DNA of 10,468 bases from Ichthyophonus hoferi (Eukaryota > Opisthokonta > Ichthyosporea > Ichthyophonida > Ichthyophonidae), in contig NAOQ01000052.1 of assembly GCA_002751075.1 (NCBI GenBank), positions 189,018-199,485 on the forward strand, given 5' to 3'. This document shows positions 1 through 6,198 of this stretch, one piece after another. Within the stretch, counting starts at the first letter, position 1; each line of letters begins with the position of its first letter. The notes under the pieces are model-generated. The model made no database searches. It was not told where the DNA came from and worked only from the letters and a program-made list of their open reading frames with translations. The translations under genes were made by a program, and so were the position numbers.

Positions 1-178
1 GTTGTGTTGTATTGTATTGTATTGTATTGTATTGTATTATATTGTATTGTATTGTGTTGTGTTGTGTTGTATTGTATTGTATTATATTATATCGTATTGT
101 GTTGTATTATATTACACTGTACTGTATAATATTGGTTGGTATTGGATTGGGTTGGATTGTATTGGATTGTATTGTATT
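1..178. repeat. ATTGT/GTTGT pentanucleotide microsatellite
   Basis: Nearly the whole stretch is built of five-base units ATTGT and GTTGT. Scattered ATTAT and ATCGT variants follow, and the 3' end decays through ATTGG/GTTGG units (about 130-170). Any frame read through it gives only Tyr/Cys/Leu/Ile/Val-rich nonsense, so the open frames here are not genes. The array runs off the left edge of the window, so its true length is unknown. Related pentamers occur on the opposite strand near 9490-9520. Confidence 0.93.
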
Positions 179-750
179 AAAAAACAACATTAAGCAAAAT
201 AGCACATAATGTGATATAATATAACACAACCAATCACCTGCCATTACAGTCTTATTAACCAATAGGTAATAGGAGTAATTATGTTACAAAATTATACCTC
301 CAATCATATTTAAGCACCCACGTTTAGTTATGGAGAGATATTAGTCTATATGGTTTTAATGTATACCCTTTATTGGCTAAATATGAAAATATATTGTAAT
401 ATATGGAAGTGTAATTCAAATATAATGTATGTCAGAGATGCATACTATATATATTTAGTAGCATACCTTGTAACTAGCGGCTAATTAATTAATTATAAAA
501 TAGTCTAATATATATATACTAATTTCTTACCCCACCCTCTACGAGGTCCCTTCTAACCATACTTTTGCTTGCTACTCTGACTTCTATCTACGAGCTAGAC
601 TTCATTATAATAATGGTATGTTATAGGTGCTGTTTCTAAAACCTAGGTATACGTATTGTCCAGCTACAATATACTTTATACTGTATACATGCCCATATAT
701 ATATAATCGTGTATGTATACGTTTGCGTGTACTTATACACATATTATTTA
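179..750. other. AT-rich non-coding DNA, no gene seen
   Basis: I see no frame with coding character here. The stretch is very AT-rich, with short TATA-type runs (for example around 445-455 and 510-520) and no clear RNA gene. Slightly more balanced base composition around 525-600 is not accompanied by a convincing open frame. Confidence 0.6.
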
Positions 751-821
751 CATACATATACAAATATATATACATATACATATACATGTACACGTACATG
801 TACACATACACATACACATAC

Positions 822-857
<36 letters not shown>

Positions 858-870
858 GCACATACACACA
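751..870. repeat. TATACA / CACATA hexanucleotide-like microsatellite
   Basis: Alternating purine-pyrimidine repeats of the TATACA and ACACATA type fill this stretch, with a self-complementary core TACATGTACACGTACATGTA near 783-802. Open frames across it on both strands encode Tyr-Thr-His-Ile runs and are by-products of the repeat. Its purine-pyrimidine alternation could favour Z-like or cruciform structures, which is inference. Confidence 0.9.
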
Positions 871-2114
871 GGAAGTAACCAAGATTTCACAGCAAACTTT
901 TGTGTTTCTACCAAGGGCTGGCAGTCTGTGAATATATTATGTACACCTACATTACCTATAATTTCAGTTGAAGTATTTTGTGTGTTTGCTAAGCTACCTG
1001 GAGTGGCTCGTTTCGACGATATATGTCTGGCTCGTAAGTAAAGGTTTTTGAATAAATCAATTTGGAAATAGTGTTAAAATATGTATAACTTTAAGATATC
1101 TAGTGTCTGGCTATTGGCTGGCTCTGTGGACATGTTATTGCGTTGGACAATTCTGAACAGATGATTGGCTTTCGAAGGCTCCAATAAATATTAATTTATT
1201 TAGCATGTTAGTATACTGCATAGTGTTGATCTCTCAATGTGTTGTTAAGTATATTGTTATGATTAAACCGTGGTTAAATGCTAGTACAGCTAACACCTAT
1301 TGAATTAACTAGAGAGGTCTAGCTAACAATTGTATTGTGTTTAGCTAACTATTGTGCGTTGATAATTGCTAGTATTCAAATCTAGTTGGCTATGATAGTA
1401 AATTCAACGTTATTAATCCCATGCCAAGTGTTGATATATTATGTGATAGTAGTTTCTAACCTTAATATTGCAGTAAAATGTTAAACTAATACTACCTTTA
1501 TTTGGTTTATATGTATATAATAATAGTATAAAACAGTATATAATACTGTCGTATTTACCTTGGTAATAAAATGTTCTACAAGGATTCAATAATGCTACTT
1601 ATGTATAACAGTTCCGGGTATCATCTGATTGGCATAGTATCTAAGTAGATCCTGTCATTGACCCAGACCCTGTGAATTCCGTGATCATGACATTTGTTAT
1701 CATGAATGTGATTATAATAGTCTGATTATAAGAGAAAGTGACTAAACTAGAGATCAAGGTATATAATATGTTACATAACATACATTGTTTCGATTTCATA
1801 TTTAGTTTATCATGACCAAACTTATTCTTGAATTAAGAAATCAGGTAGGTTCTTGGTTATCTCATTGCAGTGATCATACTTAATATAAATCTCAATAGGA
1901 TACGTTAGTGACTTGACATATTGCCTTAGCACTGGTTTTAATTATACATAAATGTAAATGCAGTAACCCCTGTAAGAGGGCGGCTCCACAGACTGCCCTA
2001 AGGCAGCGGAAAAATTATACCAAGAACTGACTAGTTCCTAATAAATTGGAGTGAGAGAGTCTAGCACCTATAAAAAAACGTTTTCTAGGAATGAAAATGT
2101 CATATATTGGATTT
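871..2114. other. non-coding stretch with weak exon-like and dyad signals
   Basis: No firm gene is visible. 893-1033 is bounded by an acceptor-like TTCACAG and a donor-like GTAAGTA and is open in one frame; it is discussed as a finding. A short near-perfect dyad around AACCGTGGTT lies at about 1262-1279. Two direct copies of TAGCTAAC(A/T)ATTGT begin at 1320 and 1342. Around 1975-2015 there is a local GC-rich patch containing CTGCC-CTAA-GGCAG, a small perfect hairpin. I could assign no RNA family to it. Confidence 0.45.
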
Positions 2115-2158
2115 ATCCTATACGAAAGGCCGCTTAATTACTAGGCTTCCTATAGGAT
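2115..2158. repeat. inverted repeat with 8-bp perfect arms
   Basis: ATCCTATA at 2115-2122 is the exact reverse complement of TATAGGAT at 2151-2158, with a 28-base spacer. It may be a protein-binding dyad or a small hairpin. In DNA this AT-rich an 8-bp match at this spacing could also be chance. Confidence 0.4.
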
Positions 2159-2232
2159 TTTGATCTATTGATTGATTAATTGCCTTCAATCTAGCTTTAG
2201 TGCTTGTGTTCGCCATGTGTACGCAAATAAGG

Positions 2233-2269
2233 TATAAATAGACCTACTGACGCGGGACGTCAGGTAAGG
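2233..2269 (+). promoter_or_regulatory. TATA box with downstream splice-donor-like site
   Basis: TATAAATA at 2233-2240 is a canonical eukaryotic TATA box. Shortly downstream lies GACGTC (2257-2262, a CRE-like palindrome). This overlaps CAG/GTAAGG, with the putative intron starting at 2264, which fits a strong 5' splice donor. No convincing open frame joins them, so this could be the start of a spliced or non-coding transcript, or a chance cluster. Confidence 0.22.
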
Positions 2270-2379
2270 GTTTTATTTCTCTTCTAATTCTAGATTACTT
2301 GTAGAAAGAATTTAGGATTATTACTCCCTCCGATTAGACAGGTGGAGTTGATTAAACCAGCAATTAAACAGTAGCTGAC

Positions 2380-2421
2380 AAAAACCTAATTGGAGACTTC
2401 GAGGCCTGTGAACCAGTTACT
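2380..2421. repeat. dispersed 42-bp repeat, copy A
   Basis: This segment matches 7322-7363 in the same orientation at 33 of 42 positions by my hand alignment. The shared core is ACCTAATTGGAG, with a second shared block around GCCTGTG and TTACT. A weaker resemblance may continue downstream: a TGAAAGAG(T/C)GAGA motif near 2473 and near 7864. It appears to be a relic of a dispersed element of unknown family. Confidence 0.5.
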
Positions 2422-2663
2422 AGCACTATCACTGATTGTTATACATAGCTTAATAGGCTACTGGCAAAGTTGAAAGAGTGAGATCTTAAATGACTGATTT
2501 ATTGATTATAAACTATATAATATAAAGCTAGATATATTATTATTTGAAATCCTTGAGAACGTTGAGTATGCCAGTCTGTGATTAGCCCTTTGATAAATTA
2601 GCTCAACCCAACAATCTAGGCCACAACTTTTTGATGTTTGTTATATAGCTTCTACATACATAT

Positions 2664-3482
2664 TGTTCAAAGTTGTTTTATTTTTGTAAGATGTGTTTAG
2701 AGTTTTAGTGCCGCAAAATATAACAAAAGGGAAAGGCAATATATACAGTATCCTAGAAATAGTATATCTTTATATACTAAAAGACATGAAGACTACATAA
2801 AAATAGTATAGAATATGTGTAGAACGTGTGTTTAATCTGGTCTTTGTTTCTTGTGTTTTCGCATATACTTGGCCAGGTGCCGGAGGTCGCATATGTGTGA
2901 GCGGTCAGGGGGGTTTTGTGTGTTACGAACGGATTCGTATTTGTCTATAGCAGTGGTAGTGTACATGTATATAAGCATGCAGGGTTGCCGCATATACCCG
3001 ACCAGGTTCCGGGGGCCACATTTGTGGGATCGTCCAGCCCCTTATTGTTAATTTTTTCTGTCCCTTTTATCCTTCCCGCAACACTTGTTGATCACGGGAG
3101 TCAATTTACAGATCGGTTCATCGATGTTAATGGGACCGATTGTAAGTGTAGTTTTCAAAAGACCTCTGAGAGCTACTAGAATTATCTTATCTTATCCCTA
3201 ATGACCTAATGCTACTGTATCCTAATGCAATTGGATGTACAGTTAATTATTTCATTTGGTATAAGTGGTCTTGTATTCTATGGAATTGACCAATAAATAT
3301 ATTTATTTTAAGGACGTTGTGTTTTATTAACCAATAATGAGCCAATCGTTGCATGATGCGTTTATTACCAGAACTTCGGATGAACACAGATCGGTCAGAG
3401 CTGAACAATTGCGTAGATTGGTACAGAAGCTTGCTGTGGTGTGGGATGTGCTAACCGGGACAGGCATGAAAGATTTCGAGCA
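2664..3482 (-). repeat. long terminal repeat, 3' copy in element orientation
   Basis: This 819-bp copy aligns with 3878-4539 over almost its whole length, and both share the same outer ends. On the plus strand each begins TGTTCAAAGTTG and ends TTTC followed by a short variable stretch and CA. It contains two copies of a GC-rich dyad module (from 2860 and 2989), a perfect hairpin TACGAA-CGGA-TTCGTA (2924-2939), and a conserved CATGTATATA(A/G)GCATGC segment. Open frames inside it are not genes. Confidence 0.75.
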
Positions 3483-3491
3483 CTCTCCCAC
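3483..3491 (-). other. polypurine tract next to 3' LTR
   Basis: On the minus strand GTGGGAGAG immediately precedes the TG that opens the 3' LTR. This is the expected place and composition for the primer of plus-strand DNA synthesis in LTR retrotransposons. It independently supports the minus-strand orientation deduced from the half-tRNA site at the other end. Confidence 0.55.
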
Positions 3492-3838
3492 AAGCTCAAT
3501 AACTTAAGTGTTGAGTTTTCAGAAGAGAAATTGCTGACGGTCCTGGTATGATTACCCACGTGACCCAGGGGGTGCCTGGGGCCACATAATCTAGGGTCCT
3601 GGAGCCAGAAGTAGAATACACTTAGCTTGTTAAAAGGACGCGGTCATTGGCATTTGGTGAGGCAGTCAGCTGCTTGGTCTTTGCTGGGTATCCCTTGTTT
3701 CGTTGATTGGAATTTGTTAGTCCAAATGGTAGTCTGTTTCCTCCTGATGAAAATTGTCGCTTGTGTTAAGTGTTGAAGCTCCCCCACTGGCAGTATGCAA
3801 TGTGATGTTGAGGGAGACCAGTAGGATTGGTTGTGTGT
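3492..3838 (-). other. non-coding interior of the LTR element
   Basis: About 350 bp of comparatively GC-rich sequence, with no protein domain I can recognise on either strand. It contains a strong hairpin, CCCAGG-GGGTG-CCTGGG (about 3565-3581), extended outward by GTG/CAC arms, and a second dyad around ACTTAAGT bounded by CTCAA and TTGAG (about 3497-3517). In a mini-element such structures could serve RNA packaging or dimerisation. That role is inference. Confidence 0.5.
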
Positions 3839-3877
3839 GGCAGAGTGGCGCAGTGGAAGCGTGTTGGGCCCATAACC
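3839..3877 (-). other. primer-binding site complementary to 5' half of initiator tRNA-Met
   Basis: On the plus strand this is the first 39 nt of a eukaryotic initiator tRNA-Met. It shows an acceptor-strand GGCAGAG, a box A TGGCGCAGTGG (3846-3856), D-stem GCGC/GCGT, an anticodon stem TTGGG, the loop CCCATAA with anticodon CAT, and two bases of the 3' stem strand. It then switches directly into the LTR. From memory it differs from the usual initiator tRNA at only about two positions. No 3' half of the tRNA exists beside the element, so this is not an intact tRNA gene split by insertion. In the element's own orientation the site starts GGTTATGGGCCCAAC right after the LTR, like the copia primer-binding site. 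Confidence 0.72.
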
Positions 3878-4539
3878 TGTTCAAAGTTGCTGTATCTTTG
3901 TATGATGTGTTTAGAGCTTTAGAGCAGTAAAATATAACAAAAAGGAAAGGAAATGTATACAGTCTCCTAAAAATAATATATTAAAACATAAAGACTATAT
4001 AAAAATAAAAATAATATATATAATATGTGTAGAACAAGTTTAGTCTGGTCTTTATTCCTTATGATCCCGCATATACCCGGCCAGGTGCCGTGGGCCGCAT
4101 ATGTGTGAGCGGTCAGTCAGGGGTCTGTGTTACGAACGGATTCGTATTTTCCTATAGTAGTGGTAGTGTACATGTATATAGGCATGCGGGGTTGCCGCAT
4201 ATATCCGGCCAGGTGCCGAGGGTCTCATATATGTGATTTTCTAGCCCCATTGTTAGTTGTTTCTGTTCCTTTTATCCTTCCCGCAACACTTATTGATCAC
4301 GACTGTCAATTTACAGATCGGTTCTTAGACGTTAATGTCTCGTATTCTATGGAATTGACCAATAAATATATCTATTGTGAGGATTAACTAATAATGGGCC
4401 AATCATTGCAAGATGCGCTTGTTACTAACTTCGGATGAACACGTAGATGGGTCGGAATTGAATGATTGTGTAGATTGGTACAGAGGCCGCCTGCTGTGTG
4501 GAATGCGCTAACCTGGACAGGCATAAAATATTTCAGACA
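3878..4539 (-). repeat. long terminal repeat, 5' copy in element orientation
   Basis: This is the second LTR, about 662 bp and roughly 150 bp shorter than its partner. It keeps the same terminal sequences, the two dyad modules (from 4068 and 4196) and the hairpin TACGAA-CGGA-TTCGTA (4131-4146). Its inner edge touches the half-tRNA sequence with no gap. That fixes the element as reading on the minus strand, because a primer-binding site must lie directly downstream of the 5' LTR. Confidence 0.73.
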
Positions 4540-4958
4540 CATTAATATACACAGCTTGAATAAAATAATTTAGTTCAGGTAATCGATTCATGTGGTGAAA
4601 AAAAATCATATTAACAGGACCTTCTTGATAGCTAGAATAAAAGTTATCCAATTGTCTCTATGAATAAACAAAGCAATAAATATAACAGAGCAGCAAATAT
4701 TAATTAGAAAATAGATACACATTATCTATATACATATAATTAAATATATGCTGCACATATTCAATTTTCAAATAAGAAATATACATTTATTATGAGTATT
4801 AACAGATATCTTATACTATGCTTAACATATTCAAGTGTATGCTAACCATAATAGGTGGATTTGTTTTTTTTCTCATAAACCTAGTTGATCTGAATCCAGA
4901 ATTCATGGCATACATTGAGAGTTTACTTTGCAACTGAGCATGAAAGCGATAAAGTCTA
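4540..4958. other. AT-rich spacer, no gene seen
   Basis: The sequence right of the LTR element returns abruptly to very AT-rich DNA. I see no open frame with coding character, no RNA gene and no clear repeat. A T-rich run at about 4861-4872 is the only marked feature. Confidence 0.6.
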
Positions 4959-5168
4959 ATGTCATATAAACAGCCACAATTTGATTATAGTTACTACTAC
5001 ATACTTAACATATTGCCAGGTAAAAAGCTAAAGGCTCCTAGATCCATCAATCAACAACGTGAGATTCAGGAGCAGCTAGATAGAGCTTTATCCTGTCATT
5101 TTCATAAGGATCACAACCAGATAGAACTCAGTACATCAGATGCTAGTTATACTTCCAATGCGACGTGA
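4959..5168 (+). CDS. small protein of unknown function (69 aa), member of a local family
   Basis: An ATG-initiated frame encodes 69 residues ending in TGA; an in-frame stop lies three codons upstream of the ATG. Features are a Tyr-rich start (DYSYYYILN, residues 9-17), a basic LPGKKLKAP segment (19-27), a Gln/Glu-rich middle (INQQREIQEQLDRAL) and a polar end (NQIELSTSDASYTSN). There is no signal peptide or membrane segment. The reason to take it seriously is a second, broken copy at 10053-10193. There the same frame gives DYSY, then LPGKK, then SQIELSAIDTSFISN with a stop at nearly the same place, so similarity holds at protein level. The CAG/GTAA at the LPG codons could instead be a splice donor (weaker here, strong in the second copy), so the true gene may be spliced. 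Family not recognised; it may derive from a mobile element. Confidence 0.35.
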   Translation: MSYKQPQFDYSYYYILNILPGKKLKAPRSINQQREIQEQLDRALSCHFHKDHNQIELSTSDASYTSNAT

Positions 5169-5691
5169 TAAGATTATAGTTTCTTTACACTCTATTGACA
5201 CAAATGATTTATTGCGAAGATGTGGATCTGAAAGTTATCAACTGCTGATATCCGCGCACATTTATGTCGATTGATTGATTGATTACGATCGCTAATGGCT
5301 AATATTTAAAAACAGCACAAGTTATTTTGAAAAGCCAATATGATTGGTTCACGAATTTAGCTTAGATAATAATCTATAGGGACAAAATCAAATAAAAAGG
5401 AAGAAATAAAAGATAAAAGTGTATTTTTTTGTAATAAAACCTTGTGGGTAAGCTGAAATAAAATAAAGAAAAAGTGAAAATTGAGAAGCTGTTTATTACT
5501 TATATCTTGCGAAATTATTCTGTAAGAAGAAGCCCGTGGAAAATATGGTGCAGATTTTTGGCCAAACCGCAATGCATTTTAAGTATGAATCGGCTTACCA
5601 TTTGCTCTTGGCTGCCCTTGTAAAATATAATGCAAGCCATGTGTAGAATTTCTTGCATATACATAAGGTTGTTTTTATAATATAGGCATAA
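5169..5691. other. AT-rich intergenic region
   Basis: No credible gene. A short TTGA tetranucleotide run lies at about 5270-5283. An open minus-strand frame between 5357 and 5572 is Phe/Leu/Ser-rich, lacks any recognisable motif and lies over A/T-rich low-complexity DNA, so I do not call it. Confidence 0.55.
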
Positions 5692-5731
5692 ATATATGTG
5701 TATTAACTATATGTACTATAAACACATATAT
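5692..5731. repeat. inverted repeat ATATATGTGT / ACACATATAT
   Basis: ATATATGTGT (5692-5701) and ACACATATAT (5722-5731) are perfect 10-bp reverse complements with a 20-bp spacer. GCATAAAT also occurs next to each arm as a direct repeat. It lies about 500 bp upstream of the main gene and may be a regulatory dyad or cruciform. The low complexity of the arms weakens the case. Confidence 0.45.
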
Positions 5732-5741
5732 GCATAAATTC

Positions 5742-5975
5742 GCTTCTATATAAAGATTTATCTGCCACTGCTCAGACACAAATAAACTATTCGTCTGGGT
5801 TTTTTTGCTAAGTTCTAATCAAATTAATATATAAGCAAGAGCATAGTACATTATTAATGTGCTTCTATATGAAGATTCATCTGCCACTGTTCAGACAAAA
5901 ATAAACCAATGTCTTTATGGTGTTTGCTAAATTCTAATCAAATTAATATATGTACATAGTGCATCATCATTAACA
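5742..5975. repeat. 119-bp tandem duplication upstream of main gene
   Basis: Two adjacent units begin at 5742 and 5861. Both carry GCTTCTATAT(A/G)AAG, then a conserved ATCTGCCACTG(C/T)TCAGACA block, AAATAAAC, and TAA(G/A)TTCTAATCAAATTAA. The conserved blocks read like transcription-factor sites repeated in a promoter: the first unit has TATATAAAG and the second a palindromic CTTCTATATGAAG. The duplication sits a few hundred bases upstream of the gene at 6199-7258. Confidence 0.7.
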
Positions 5976-6000
5976 TGCAAAACGATAGTATTTTGCATGT
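5973..6000. promoter_or_regulatory. perfect 10-bp inverted repeat ACATGCAAAA / TTTTGCATGT
   Basis: ACATGCAAAA (5973-5982) is followed after 8 bases by its exact reverse complement (5991-6000). The arms are not simple sequence, so chance is less likely than for AT runs. The position, about 200 bp upstream of the gene's open frame, suits a dimeric DNA-binding protein. It could also mark the edge of a small inverted-repeat element. Confidence 0.5.
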
Positions 6001-6102
6001 GCTACGCTTTGGTTAGTTACAGATAAAGTTCCCATAGTAAGATTCCATATTTGTTCATAATTCTCATTGGCTTAGAAATATCGCCTAATGTCTATTGTAT
6101 GC

Positions 6103-6111
6103 CATATATAA
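6103..6111 (+). promoter_or_regulatory. candidate TATA box for the main gene
   Basis: CATATATAAC forms a TATATAA-type TATA box about 35-40 bp upstream of an ATG at 6142 and about 270 bp upstream of the first ATG in the long frame (6377). It is the best core-promoter candidate near the gene. In such AT-rich DNA TATA-like strings are common, so this is tentative. Confidence 0.3.
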
Positions 6112-6141
6112 CGGTCTGATAATGGACCACCTGCTTCCTAT

Positions 6142-6198
6142 ATGGTTGTAGAGCCAATAAGGTATGAGATCTGATTGCATCGCATACCTGAGTTAGAG
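6142..6198 (+). other. candidate short first exon and 37-nt intron of the main gene
   Basis: The long frame is open from 6197 but has no ATG until 6377, so an upstream start exon is plausible. ATG at 6142 followed by five codons and two bases runs into AAG/GTATGAG (donor at 6162). A CTGAT branch-like motif follows at about 6171-6175, and an AG ends at 6198. Splicing 6161 to 6199 restores the long frame exactly (MVVEPIRNLTFIATAHEY). Two earlier AGs (6192 and 6196) would not keep the frame, the ATG context is weak, and 37 nt is very short for an intron. A start outside this stretch, or at 6377, remains possible. Confidence 0.2.

Larger units (their letters stand above)
2664..4539 (-). mobile_element. 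small LTR retrotransposon fossil (copia-like priming, non-coding interior)
   Basis: Two long direct repeats flank a short non-coding interior of about 395 bp. Read on the minus strand, the order is 5' LTR (4539-3878), primer-binding site directly abutting it (3877-3839), interior, polypurine tract (3491-3483), and 3' LTR (3482-2664). Both LTRs start TG and end CA, as the class requires. No gag or pol coding is recognisable, so this is either a non-autonomous element of the TRIM/LARD kind or an internally deleted copy. The two LTRs look roughly 75-80% identical by eye, which implies an old insertion. A target-site duplication is not convincing (CATAT on the left, CATTA on the right). The block is more GC-rich than its surroundings. 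Use of an initiator tRNA-Met 5' half as primer is known for Drosophila copia and yeast Ty5, so a copia-like (Pseudoviridae) affinity is inferred. Confidence 0.72.

Noticed and set aside
1-178. CRISPR or telomere-like array at the left edge.
   Set aside because: The units are five bases long with no unique spacers, and the pentamer does not match known telomere repeats. It is a microsatellite.
605-1041. Tyr/Thr/His-rich open frames on both strands.
   Set aside because: They are translations of the TATACA microsatellite. Only the segment after 893 is unusual, and it is reported separately as a weak exon candidate.
1980-2015. GC-rich hairpins followed by AAAAATTATA, resembling an intrinsic terminator.
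   Set aside because: The DNA appears eukaryotic and no gene ends nearby, so a bacterial-type terminator has no support.
2851-3179. Short open frames within the LTRs (also 4127-4387).
   Set aside because: They lie inside non-coding terminal repeats, have no recognisable domain, and their similarity to each other simply reflects the repeat.
3779-3822. Possible pseudoknot: CTCCC/GGGAG crossing ACTGG/CCAGT in the LTR element interior.
   Set aside because: The arms are only five bases long; such crossing pairs are expected by chance, and nothing else supports a structure.
3839-3877. An initiator tRNA-Met gene, or a tRNA-headed SINE.
   Set aside because: Only the first 39 nt are present and no 3' half occurs on either side. 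The other copy of the adjoining repeat has no tRNA head, and the polypurine tract and TG..CA ends fit an LTR primer-binding site better.
5357-5572. Minus-strand frame of 71 codons.
   Set aside because: Phe/Leu/Ser-rich sequence over A-rich low-complexity DNA, with no domain and no homologous copy in the window.
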